From an uncultured Bacteroides sp. (lineage in GTDB: Bacteria > Bacteroidota > Bacteroidia > Bacteroidales > Bacteroidaceae), in assembly GCF_947632445.1 (NCBI RefSeq), contig NZ_CANRPM010000006.1:17102-81101 (forward strand): DNA of 64,000 nt. Reading direction: 5' to 3'. The notes beneath the pieces are model-generated. The model worked only from the letters and a program-made list of their open reading frames with translations, was not told the origin of the DNA and made no database searches. Below are positions 33,490 through 40,563 of the stretch, one piece after another (the stretch's first letter is position 1; the number at the start of each line of letters is the position of its first letter). A program made the translations under genes and the position numbers.

Positions 33490-34296
33490 CCATGCCTTCT
33501 TCGAGCTCTCGCTTATGCTGTTGTAGCAGGCTGAGAGCGTAGGCGTTAGCCTCTTGCTTGCTTGTATAAGCGTTGCGATTGTTTCCATTGCGGGCGGTCT
33601 TGATTTGTGATACAATCTCGTTGAATTTCGAATTGATGTTCGTCACGCTGAAGTTCTCGAATATCCATCCTTCGTTGATGGAGGACAGCAGGTAGCCGAG
33701 GGCGAGGATGATTGAGTCGTCCGAGACGTCCAGCTGCTTCTTCTCGCGTTGGAATCGCAATTTCTGGATGAGCCGGGACATGGCGCCCGCGTCCTTGGCG
33801 GTCCAATAGTAGTCGTTGCCGAATACCTGCCTGTAATGTTCTTCGAAGGCGAGACGGGCTTTTTTGTTTATAGCCTCCCCCTTGGGGGGTGTGGGGGGAT
33901 TATTAAAATCATTTTCATTATCATTATCATTATCATTAGGTTTGCCTTTGGTTTCCGTTTGGTTTCCGTTTGGTTATTGTTTGGTTTGCCTTTGGTTTCC
34001 GTTTGGTTATTGTTTGGTTTGCCTTTGGTTTCCGTTTGGTTATTGTTTGGTTTGCCTTTGGTTTCCGTTTGGTTTGGCCTACCTCCTCTTTTCCCATTCT
34101 CAAACCGTTGATTGTTGACGTCTATTTGTATCTTTGCCATAGCCAGCATGGCTTTTGCAATCGGCTTTAGTTGTTCAGTAGTTTCTCCTGTTAAGCCATA
34201 CTCGATTATGGCTGTGAGCACGTCTCCCTGAACATCTCTCTGCAGATTCTTAATTGCCTCCCACCAGCTACCATAAAAAACAAAACTTGTCCTCAT
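33464..34296 (-). pseudogene. DUF6291-type replication protein, reading frame split by 11-bp repeats
   Basis: From the ATG at 34296 the frame gives a DUF6291-like domain (MRTSFVFYGSWWEAIKN, FENGKRGGRPNQTETKG), crosses the 11-bp repeat array, then reads into nonsense and stops at 33868. The natural continuation is in another frame: an Asn/Asp linker, then KKARLAFEEHYRQVFG, YYWTAKDAGAMSRLIQKL and INEGWIFENFSVTNINSKF, to a stop at 33464, as in Bacteroides phage replication proteins. Removing exactly one 11-bp unit would rejoin the two into about 274 residues. So the gene is off as sequenced, or the C-terminal part starts internally at 33781. Confidence 0.75.
33942..34073. repeat. Twelve tandem 11-bp units inside the replication gene
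   Basis: Three unit types on the plus strand: B GTTTGCCTTTG, A GTTTCCGTTTG, C GTTATTGTTTG. The order is B A A C B A C B A C B A. The regular pattern is a 33-bp B-A-C super-repeat, and the doubled A unit (33953-33974) breaks it. One unit is not a multiple of three, so any gain or loss shifts the reading frame. Confidence 0.95.
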
Positions 34297-34297
34297 A

Positions 34298-34408
34298 TCA
34301 TTTTCGGCACTGTGTTGATGAGTTGGTCTCCATGTGGTCACCAACTGTGACTGCAACGGGGTGACAAACCCCGAACTTCCGGTTAAATTGTTTCTTGTAA
34401 AAATCCAT
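34298..34408 (-). CDS. Possible 36-residue leader peptide
   Basis: ATG at 34408 to a TGA that overlaps the region just before the ATG at 34296 (MDFYKKQFNRKFGVCHPVAV...). The close stop-start spacing suggests translational coupling to the replication gene. Unsupported otherwise. Confidence 0.35.
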   Translation of the reverse strand: MDFYKKQFNRKFGVCHPVAVTVGDHMETNSSTQCRK

Positions 34409-34696
34409 AATGATCAGTTTTTTAGTTGCCCTCACCAATGTTGTACTTTGGTGAAAGCGGGGTTAAACATTGGGTTTATATGTTTCTTTTTGCTTTCATC
34501 AATCTCAAACTGATTTTTGAAGAACTCAAATGTGTCTTGTTAGGTCTTGCCATTTTATGTCATATTGAGAATAGAAATGGCTTCCACGTTTCTATATCCT
34601 TGATGTGGTGTTTAGGATATATACTCCATGAAAGCCGGTTTAATATCTTGTTAATCATCAAACACCACTATGATGATATGTATTCTTTAGGTGCTG
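34409..34696 (-). other. Leader region with a possible decayed short gene
   Basis: About 290 bp between the promoter at 34697 and the replication genes. An ATG at 34553 starts MARPNKTH, and a shifted frame continues FEFFKNQFEIDESKKKHINP to a stop at 34432, so a small frameshifted gene is possible. Nothing else is seen. Confidence 0.25.
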
Positions 34697-34728
34697 TAAA
34701 GGTAATAAAAAAGTGTCATAAACTCAAA
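34697..34728 (-). promoter_or_regulatory. Promoter of the replication module
   Basis: TTTG (34728-34725), 20 bp, TACCTTTA (34704-34697) on the minus strand. Confidence 0.5.
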
Positions 34729-34765
34729 CATAATTGATATTTTTTTTCTGATGAAACAATATTTA

Positions 34766-35140
34766 TCAATACCCGGTTTTATTAAGTCTGAGAGACTCCT
34801 TTTCATAACTCAACAACGTCCGCAGTGCGTCGAGCTGGTGTACGCAGGATGCGTTCAGTCGGTCAAGTCGGTCAACAAGATAGGCTTCTTCTTCAGCGAT
34901 GCTGTCCAATAGGGCATTCTGAACCTTGGCCGACAGGCAGTTTTCACGAGCGATACAGAGAATGGTATTCTGTATCTCGTCTGACTTCTTCTTACGAAGC
35001 ATTTTCTTGGCATCGGCCAGCATTTCTCCTGATCGTATCATGTACACCATGATGAAGGATATACGTTCCTGTATCTCTTGTGGGTTATTGGAGCAAGTAA
35101 TGTTCAGGTAGTCGCTGATTTCTTTTATTTCTTTTTCCAT
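34766..35140 (-). CDS. Helical phage protein, unknown function
   Basis: 124 residues from the ATG at 35140 (MEKEIKEISDYLNITCSNNP). Almost entirely helical and charged, with a likely coiled coil near SIAEEEAYLVDRLDRLNAS. A longer reading upstream overlaps the VRR-NUC gene in another frame and is rejected. It lies between nuclease and replication genes. Confidence 0.5.
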   Translation of the reverse strand: MEKEIKEISDYLNITCSNNPQEIQERISFIMVYMIRSGEMLADAKKMLRKKKSDEIQNTILCIARENCLSAKVQNALLDSIAEEEAYLVDRLDRLNASCVHQLDALRTLLSYEKESLRLNKTGY

Positions 35141-35151
35141 AAGGTCACAAT

Positions 35152-35559
35152 TTACATATCCTTTACGTAGTTCTCTATTTCTCGTTTGAAATCCTCGAAC
35201 GAACGGCAAATCACATACTTGTTCCCTGCCGCCTCGCATTCTCGCTGCCACTCCTTTTGAGACGGCCGTTGGGTGCCTGTCCGGGTTTTCATTTCGATAG
35301 CCAGCGCACCATAGAAGCGGTTGCCCTTCAGGAGGATCAGGTCGGAAACTCCGGTCAACATACCTTCTTCTTTCATGTAGGCTCCGTTCCTGGCGCTTCT
35401 TCTGGCGGCATTCGGGACTGCAAACAGTACCGGCGCAAGTTTGGGGTACCGCAGACGGAACCATCGGATGCAGGCGGATTGAAGTCGGTGTTCTGCATTG
35501 TCGGGGTTCTTTCGGCATTGCCTCTTTTTACTGAGGGCGAGCATTTCTTCAAACGTCAT
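35152..35559 (-). CDS. VRR-NUC domain nuclease
   Basis: 135 residues. A PD-(D/E)xK nuclease of the VRR-NUC type: AEHRLQSACIRWFRLRYPKL, LFAVPNAARRSARNGA, GMLTGVSDLILLKG (Asp) and ALAIEMKTRTGTQRPSQKEW (ExK). Such stand-alone nucleases process branched or recombining phage DNA. Confidence 0.92.
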   Translation of the reverse strand: MTFEEMLALSKKRQCRKNPDNAEHRLQSACIRWFRLRYPKLAPVLFAVPNAARRSARNGAYMKEEGMLTGVSDLILLKGNRFYGALAIEMKTRTGTQRPSQKEWQRECEAAGNKYVICRSFEDFKREIENYVKDM

Positions 35560-35570
35560 ATGTTGTCACA

Positions 35571-35660
35571 TTAAGCACATGGATATATGTCCATCTTTTC
35601 AAATCCGTTCTCCATTGTTTTCTCGTAGCGGATTTTGCATTCGAACCAAGTATGTTTCAT
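35571..35660 (-). pseudogene. Truncated DUF4494 protein (29 codons)
   Basis: ATG at 35660 overlapping the previous stop (ATGA), reading MKHTWFECKIRYEKTMENGF, the usual start of DUF4494 proteins, which are normally well over 100 residues. It stops at 35571 after an unrelated tail and abuts the VRR-NUC start. Most likely a remnant. Confidence 0.55.
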
Positions 35661-35959
35661 ACATTTTCCTCCTTTTTGTTATTAAGTTTTTTATTGATTT
35701 TCTTAATCATGTTTTTGAATTGTCTGGCCTTATCGGCCTCACGAGGCTTGGATGCTGTTTGTTCAATCAGCCTTGCGCCATATTCAAGCATGTTCGAAAT
35801 GGTGTTCAGGTCTGTCTTGCACAAGTCGGCAGCCTCCATGTCGACCTTGTCAAAATCAATGTCGTTGTCGTTCAGGTAATCACTGAGGGCGATGATTTTC
35901 TCCCTTGTGGTGGTTACGGTGAACACTCTCGTCAGTAAGTTTTCATTGCTGTCTTCCAT
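35657..35959 (-). CDS. Small helical phage protein
   Basis: 100 residues with an N-terminal VFTVTTTREKIIALSDYLND and a basic C-terminus (IKKINKKLNNKKEE). Lies between the YqaJ exonuclease and VRR-NUC, so recombination-linked. Unknown function. Confidence 0.55.
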   Translation of the reverse strand: MEDSNENLLTRVFTVTTTREKIIALSDYLNDNDIDFDKVDMEAADLCKTDLNTISNMLEYGARLIEQTASKPREADKARQFKNMIKKINKKLNNKKEENV

Positions 35960-35962
35960 CGT

Positions 35963-36634
35963 TCAGTCTGTTAATTGTTCGACAATATCGTTGGCTGTCC
36001 GGATTCGTTTCTCCATTTCTGCGAACACTTCCGGTTCCGGCAAGATACGCACGACATGGATAGGGTGCTTCTGAAACGGGTTGAACGCTACAAAGTCGCA
36101 CCAATCCGCTTCCAGGCACATCATGTGGGCCATGCATTGGTAATAGTATTCCGGGCGTATTCTTTTTAACGAGTCGTTCCCGATTATTTCGCTGCAGAAC
36201 ATCATGAACACATACTGCGATGGAGATTTGATTTCAATGCACCCTCTTTCACGGGTATCTTCATTGTAGTAATATCCGTCAGGGCTGCTGGCGAAATGCG
36301 GGATGGAAGGGTGGGCACACGAACCTGTTTCTACAATCCGTCTGCCGGTTATCTTTTCGTAAAGAGACCTCGCATTTCCTTCCTGCTCATTACCCCAACA
36401 CATTGCCTTACTTCCAATATATACCTGCTGGAGATACATCTGGAACATTTCATCATCCTCTACCACAGACGGGTTCATATCCCTTTCTGCCGCTACTTGA
36501 TAGATGTATGATTTGGCAGTGTCGCCAAATATCTCACCTGCCTTGCGGCTTGACTTCATCAGATCCCCAATGCGGGAACCTGTGAAGTTGCCAAGCCTTT
36601 TCCTGTACCACTCAAGTGAATGCTGTTCTTCCAT
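35963..36634 (-). CDS. YqaJ-type viral recombinase exonuclease
   Basis: 223 residues. YqaJ/lambda-exonuclease fold: SLEWYRKRLGNFTGSRIGDLM, GNEQEGNARSLYEKITGRR, then FASSPDGYYYNEDTRERGC leading to IEIKSP (the D..ExK catalytic set). It shares its start with the RecT stop (1 nt), giving the classic exonuclease-annealase pair for phage recombination. Confidence 0.92.
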   Translation of the reverse strand: MEEQHSLEWYRKRLGNFTGSRIGDLMKSSRKAGEIFGDTAKSYIYQVAAERDMNPSVVEDDEMFQMYLQQVYIGSKAMCWGNEQEGNARSLYEKITGRRIVETGSCAHPSIPHFASSPDGYYYNEDTRERGCIEIKSPSQYVFMMFCSEIIGNDSLKRIRPEYYYQCMAHMMCLEADWCDFVAFNPFQKHPIHVVRILPEPEVFAEMEKRIRTANDIVEQLTD

Positions 36635-37512
36635 TACAATAAAGATTTGCGTTCTTTCCGGTTCTGTTTTTCATCGCTCTCTTCTTTTTCGGTTGGAGTT
36701 GCTGCTTCTTCTACACCTGTTGCTTCTTCCACACCTGCTGCTTGTTCGGAAAGCTTTTTCAGTTTGTCAGATGGTTTGATTTCTTCGTATTCCACGTCAC
36801 GGATGTCACGGACGTCATCGGCCTCTTCTTTTGTCATAAAGCCCATTGATATTTCAGGGCAGTAGGCACGTTGCCAGAATGCTGCTGCACGATAGGTAAG
36901 CATAAGGCTTGGCATTGTTACCCACTTACTTCCACTTTTAGTGTACCATCCTTCCTTGACAGCCATTTCTATAGTGATAGGATCTGACTCAAGTACTTCT
37001 CCTGTTGCAAGTTCTGTGGCGTATGCAACGCATTCAATATTGTCAATATCCGTTCCGTCGAATTCCTTAGTAACGGTTGTATTCCGTCCTTTTGTACCAT
37101 CCCATACCGTGTCGTTATATTTCACCTTTCCTACTTTTCCAAGATTTCTTTTTCTGTATCTCAGAGAGGTGTATTTCCCGCTCATGTTGATTGTGGCAAT
37201 GAGAAACTTACTTGACCACGACGGATTGCCTTTGACCACATACAGATTCTGCATGATCATCAGCGGGTTTGCTTCCATGCGCATGGCCATGTCAATGGCA
37301 ATCACGCAATTCCCTATATTGTTTTCACCACGATATATCTCTGGTACTATTGTACTGGAACAGTACATTTTAGCCATTCGCTGCATTGCCTCAAATTTCT
37401 TAACGGCAAGCCCAACGGGGGTTAGTGAAAACTCAGCCTCTTTCTTGGCCTGAATGATTTGTAACTCATTGGTTTGAGCATTCTGTAGCTCATTTTCTTT
37501 CTTTTCTTCCAT
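36634..37512 (-). CDS. recT: RecT-like single-strand annealing protein
   Basis: 292 residues. Typical RecT core: IGNCVIAIDMAMRMEANPLMI, NLYVVKGNPSWSSKFLIA, then a beta region and MPSLMLTYRAAAFWQRAYCPEI. The C-terminal 50 residues are acidic low-complexity (two GVEEATGVEEA-type repeats). It anneals single strands made by the YqaJ exonuclease encoded next to it. Confidence 0.92.
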   Translation of the reverse strand: MEEKKENELQNAQTNELQIIQAKKEAEFSLTPVGLAVKKFEAMQRMAKMYCSSTIVPEIYRGENNIGNCVIAIDMAMRMEANPLMIMQNLYVVKGNPSWSSKFLIATINMSGKYTSLRYRKRNLGKVGKVKYNDTVWDGTKGRNTTVTKEFDGTDIDNIECVAYATELATGEVLESDPITIEMAVKEGWYTKSGSKWVTMPSLMLTYRAAAFWQRAYCPEISMGFMTKEEADDVRDIRDVEYEEIKPSDKLKKLSEQAAGVEEATGVEEAATPTEKEESDEKQNRKERKSLL

Positions 37513-37532
37513 TGCTAATTAAATTAATGTGT

Positions 37533-37769
37533 TCAACAATATCTGGATATTCCAAGGCTCATGCACAACGATGTACGTTCCATTTCAATCTCATCGTCCG
37601 AGCAAAAGTATTCGGAATTATTCATTTCATTTTCCAAATCTTCAATGTCTTCTTCTATAAGCTGTATGACTTCGTCTTTATGCGAATATCCATATTCTGG
37701 AAGGTATTCATCGGCTGATGATTTTACCTTCTCAAGTTCAGTATATAATTCTTCAAGTTCCTTATTCAT
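37533..37769 (-). CDS. Small acidic phage protein
   Basis: 78 residues from the ATG at 37769, which overlaps the stop of the upstream membrane gene (ATGAATAA). Very acidic helix (EVIQLIEEDIEDLENEMNNS). Unknown function; might mimic DNA. Confidence 0.55.
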   Translation of the reverse strand: MNKELEELYTELEKVKSSADEYLPEYGYSHKDEVIQLIEEDIEDLENEMNNSEYFCSDDEIEMERTSLCMSLGISRYC

Positions 37770-37941
37770 TGTCGGAAGCCTTGCTTGTTGTCTTTTTATA
37801 CTTCTTATCCCAAGTGTATGCAACAAATATGGTTGACGCAAGAAATGCTGCGAATGACACCCAAAACATAAAATCGAGCGATCTGATTGTCAGATGTGTA
37901 GCCAATATCGTCATCGCCCATATTAAATACATCTTTTTCAT
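37762..37941 (-). CDS. Small two-helix membrane protein
   Basis: 59 residues from the ATG at 37941: two hydrophobic segments (YLIWAMTILATHL and FMFWVSFAAFLASTIFVAYTW) and a short basic tail. First gene after P7 and coupled to the next gene. Function unknown. Confidence 0.6.
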   Translation of the reverse strand: MKKMYLIWAMTILATHLTIRSLDFMFWVSFAAFLASTIFVAYTWDKKYKKTTSKASDNE

Positions 37942-37972
37942 GCTTTTATCTTTTATTGTTCCTTTGTGTATG

Positions 37973-38023
37973 TAAATATACTTTATTTATTTTGATTGGC
38001 ATAAATATAACTTCCTTATTTTC
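37973..38023 (-). promoter_or_regulatory. Early-family promoter P7
   Basis: Minus strand: TATATTTA (37980-37973), 19 bp, TATG (weak, 38003-38000), 12 bp, GAAAATAA (38023-38016). It is the weakest -33 of the family, but the outer element is perfect. Confidence 0.5.
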
Positions 38024-38063
38024 AGTGGGTTAACTTAATATAACATTGACCGAAAGCTCAACT

Positions 38064-38282
38064 CTAATTATCTCCGATATATTTATATGAAGCGTATTTT
38101 ATACAGTCCCATCCATTACAATACCATTTCCCACTTTGTGTCCGACTCTTCTTTTCGGCACGTATCAATCCCATGCCGATTAACTTCATAAGCCTGGTGC
38201 GGCCACCTACTATTGATGCTGCTTTGCGCTGCCCGAATGTGATGCCGTTAAAAACTATCTTGAGGACTTCTTCGTTTATCAT
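38064..38282 (-). CDS. Small DNA-binding-like protein
   Basis: 72 residues (GQRKAASIVGGRTRLMKLIGMGL, then KSRTQSGKWYCNGWDCIKYA). The first half resembles a MerR/excisionase-type helix-turn-helix. Position after Cro and LuxR-type genes suggests an early regulator. Confidence 0.5.
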   Translation of the reverse strand: MINEEVLKIVFNGITFGQRKAASIVGGRTRLMKLIGMGLIRAEKKSRTQSGKWYCNGWDCIKYASYKYIGDN

Positions 38283-38285
38283 AGC

Positions 38286-38837
38286 TCATTCATCAAAAAT
38301 GTGGTTACGTTGCGCATATTGTATAAACTCGGACTTTTCATGTATTCCAAGTTTCAAATAGACAGACTTGATGTGGTTCTTGACTGTGTGGGGCGACAGA
38401 TATAGTTCACTTGCAATCTCTTCGTTGCTCATACCATCGTTCACAAGTTTCATGACTCTCATTTCTGCATCCGAGATCCGGCTGTGGAACTTCGGATGGC
38501 ATACAATGTTTTCGTGGGGACATTCTCCCCTCAACGGGCATTGTACGTGTTCGTAGTTGAACAATCCCTTTCTGTCGATGTCTTTTTTCGTAGTATCAAG
38601 ATTGCCGAAATTGCATTTACAGAACCGGCTTACCATAAGAAACTGGTAGTAAGGTACTCTTGCAGAACTTTTCTGATACCATTTCGTTAAATCGGCATAC
38701 GCTTCTGGGTGAAACTCTTGTATGTAGTCAAGAAATGTTTTCACCAGTTCACTTCCTTCGGTGATTTTTTCGTTCCGTCCATCAGGAAATATGCACCAAA
38801 GGTCATTGTAATAAGTATAGAACTCCAGATCATTCAT
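38286..38837 (-). CDS. LuxR-type HTH regulator with Cys cluster
   Basis: 183 residues. C-terminal residues 120-183 are a LuxR/GerE HTH (ISDAEMRVMKLVNDGMSNEE, LYLSPHTVKNHIKSVYLKL). Ahead of it lie five cysteines (C73, C75, C100, C106, C113; CKC ... CPLRGECPHENIVC), which could hold zinc or an iron-sulfur cluster. Second gene of the early operon behind the CI-controlled promoter. Confidence 0.85.
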   Translation of the reverse strand: MNDLEFYTYYNDLWCIFPDGRNEKITEGSELVKTFLDYIQEFHPEAYADLTKWYQKSSARVPYYQFLMVSRFCKCNFGNLDTTKKDIDRKGLFNYEHVQCPLRGECPHENIVCHPKFHSRISDAEMRVMKLVNDGMSNEEIASELYLSPHTVKNHIKSVYLKLGIHEKSEFIQYAQRNHIFDE

Positions 38838-38849
38838 TGCTACCGATCT

Positions 38850-39104
38850 TTAGTCATTCCACAAATCTTCAGGCTTGATACCTGTCATTTCAGAAAGTAT
38901 CTCGACATGCTTTTCATTGGACGGTCTGAATCCATACATGATCCAGTTCTTCACTGTCACTTCTGATACATTACAGCGACGTGCTATTTCGGACGTGAAC
39001 TCCTTTTTTGGATAGGTCGGTTCCGGAAGGCTTTTATAATAGCCTTTGAGCGTCATTCTTTTGCCATTTTCAGACAAAATGCTTGTCTTTATTACATTTT
39101 CCAT
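38850..39104 (-). CDS. Cro-like repressor
   Basis: 84 residues with a C-terminal HTH (EFTSEIARRCNVSEVTVKNWI). It is divergent from the CI gene with the operator region between them, the usual Cro position. Confidence 0.8.
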   Translation of the reverse strand: MENVIKTSILSENGKRMTLKGYYKSLPEPTYPKKEFTSEIARRCNVSEVTVKNWIMYGFRPSNEKHVEILSEMTGIKPEDLWND

Positions 39105-39136
39105 TATCTTTGTAGCGTTATATTGATTTAGATATG

Positions 39137-39178
39137 CAAAGATAAGATAAAATCTTGATATAGCAAAGATATTATCTT
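39137..39178 (-). promoter_or_regulatory. Early promoter with two CI/Cro operators
   Basis: Minus strand promoter: TTTG (39167-39164), 19 bp, TATCTTTG (39144-39137). Two matching 13-bp inverted repeats, AAGATAAAATCTT (39144-39156) and AAGATATTATCTT (39166-39178), are 22 bp apart centre to centre (two helical turns). One fills the spacer and the other covers the -33 element. A third, weaker half-site overlaps at 39176-39188. Confidence 0.75.
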
Positions 39179-39217
39179 GATATATCTTATCATTGTATTT
39201 TTTTAACTATATGCAAG

Positions 39218-39874
39218 ATGATAAGCGAACGAATACAAAAAATCATTGATTATGCAGGATTAAATGCTAAGGATTTTGCAATAAGGATTGAGGTTAAAAC
39301 TTCTCAAACCATATATGACTTACTTAGTGGTAAGACTAAAAGTCTATCAAAAAACGTTTATGATAAGATTTTGTCTTGTTATCCTGAGATTAATGACGTT
39401 TGGCTTCTTACTGGCAAAGGTGATATGTTGAATCATAGCAACAGCGAAGAAAACCGACCTAAAGTAAGTTACACAAAAGGAGTGCCTTATTATAATGTAG
39501 ATTTCATCGGAGGCTTTGACATGATCCTAAATGACCAAACTGTTAATCCGGAGTATCTGATAGATTTCAAAAAATACGATGAAGCCACATGTTGGTGTAA
39601 TGTCACAGGCCATTCAATGGAACCGGAAATCACTCATGGTGATATAATCGCCTTAAAACGAATAGATGATTTTTCATTTCTTCTGCTTGGCGAGGTATAT
39701 GCCATTGTCACAACAAATGGCATGAGAACAATTAAAAGGCTTGGCCCTTCATCGAATCCTGATAATTATACTTTGGTTTCTGCAAACAAATCGCCGGAAT
39801 ACGGAGTACAGGAACTGCCCAAAAGAATGATCAGGATTATATACCATGTACTTGGTTGCATGAAGAGACTTTAA
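39218..39874 (+). CDS. CI-type repressor with S24 peptidase domain
   Basis: 218 residues. N-terminal HTH (LNAKDFAIRIEVKTSQTIYDL), a GG pair in VDFIGGFDM near the expected self-cleavage region, and a LexA/CI-type serine peptidase: GHSMEPEITHGD (Ser133) and GMRTIKRL (Lys173). Self-cleavage upon RecA activation would induce the prophage. The only long plus-strand control gene at this end. Confidence 0.92.
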   Translation: MISERIQKIIDYAGLNAKDFAIRIEVKTSQTIYDLLSGKTKSLSKNVYDKILSCYPEINDVWLLTGKGDMLNHSNSEENRPKVSYTKGVPYYNVDFIGGFDMILNDQTVNPEYLIDFKKYDEATCWCNVTGHSMEPEITHGDIIALKRIDDFSFLLLGEVYAIVTTNGMRTIKRLGPSSNPDNYTLVSANKSPEYGVQELPKRMIRIIYHVLGCMKRL

Positions 39875-39898
39875 TACGAACTTTTCACAATAGGAACA

Positions 39899-40156
39899 AT
39901 GAATATATCTGATGAAGGTGTATTAGTCACCAAGCGTTTTTTTGAAGCTATAGATACGCTGAAGGCCCAAAAGAAAATTCGAGGGCTGCAAACATTTACC
40001 AATAAATACAAAATAAATAGGTGGAATATGATTACGGTAAGAACTAAGCCGAAAGTCAGTGTACTTAAACCTGAATGGATTGTTTACTTGGTTCGTGACT
40101 ATGGGATATCAGCAAACTGGATATTACTTGGTAATGGAAAAATATTCTTGGAATAG
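39899..40156 (+). CDS. Second small repressor-like HTH protein
   Basis: 85 residues (KIRGLQTFTNKYKINRWNM, then LKPEWIVYLVRDYGISANWILLGNGK). The end resembles the N-terminal repressor domain ending 'WLLTGKG' in CI, so it is a truncated paralogue or an accessory DNA-binding protein. 24 nt after CI, probably co-transcribed. Confidence 0.65.
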   Translation: MNISDEGVLVTKRFFEAIDTLKAQKKIRGLQTFTNKYKINRWNMITVRTKPKVSVLKPEWIVYLVRDYGISANWILLGNGKIFLE

Positions 40157-40249
40157 ATGTTTAAAATCTCAAAAACTTGTCTTTTACAAAATATAAGCTA
40201 CGTATATAATATTGTGTCATAATGGATTAACTATCTTTTTGGGAAAATT

Positions 40250-40291
40250 CTTCTAAGGCGTGGGTCTTGCGTTCGAATCGCAACGGAATCA
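40250..40291 (+). other. attR: 3' fragment of tRNA-Arg(TCT)
   Basis: Canonical 3' tRNA half: anticodon loop CTTCTAA (40250-40256, anticodon TCT), stem strand GGCGT, variable loop GGGTC, T-arm TTGCG-TTCGAAT-CGCAA (40267-40283), acceptor strand CGGAATC and discriminator A (40291). The 5' half is absent; upstream is phage sequence. This is what remains at the right junction when a phage integrates into the tRNA 3' end. Confidence 0.85.
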
Positions 40292-40563
40292 CAAAAGAGA
40301 AAGTTCTTAAAACGCTGATAATTATATGTTTTTAAGTTCTTTTTTGTTTTTAGACTTTTCTTTGGAGGATGATAGAACGAGGCAGCAGCAATTCTTGCTG
40401 CATCCTTGATGATATCCTTGGAAACTATCATTTCTATGAGACAAAATTCGGATTTTTATTCCGGTGAACAAAATATCCACTAAATTTTTACTGCATCCTA
40501 AAAATTCCCCGATTGAAGGATGAAGAAATCAACCAGGGAAAAATATTATAGGGAAAACTGAGA
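40292..40563. other. Junction-to-host intergenic region
   Basis: Contains a hairpin with T-run (CTTAAAAC 40306-40313 with GTTTTTAAG 40328-40336) that may be the tRNA-Arg terminator, and a 7-bp inverted repeat GCAGCAA/TTGCTGC near 40386-40402. No gene supported. Confidence 0.45.

Larger units (their letters stand above)
1..40291. mobile_element. Prophage, siphovirus-like, right-hand part (left end outside the window)
   Basis: A continuous run of phage genes (tape measure to CI repressor) ends at a 3' tRNA-Arg fragment at 40250-40291, after which typical chromosomal genes (DUF4923, engB, recR) begin. Terminase, portal, capsid, connector and tail genes are in canonical order on the minus strand. 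They indicate a tailed phage with a long non-contractile tail, although contractile tail genes could still lie to the left. No integrase, lysis or tail fibre gene is visible, so the element must continue past position 1. Base composition is about 40% GC, clearly lower than the glycan-utilisation locus at 45-56 kb. Confidence 0.95.

Noticed and set aside
33942..34073. CRISPR-like array
   Set aside because: The units are contiguous with no spacers, so it is a tandem repeat and not a CRISPR array. No other array was seen in the window.
33749..34170. Plus-strand frames across the 11-bp repeats giving repetitive Leu/Val/Trp/Phe-rich proteins
   Set aside because: They are reverse readings of the repeat array inside the minus-strand replication gene.
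34766..35518. Extended 250-residue reading of the helical gene
   Set aside because: The upstream half overlaps the VRR-NUC gene in another frame and looks non-coding; the ATG at 35140 is preferred.
40231..40431. 66-codon minus-strand frame over the attachment site
   Set aside because: Half of it is the reverse of the tRNA-Arg fragment, so it is not a credible protein.
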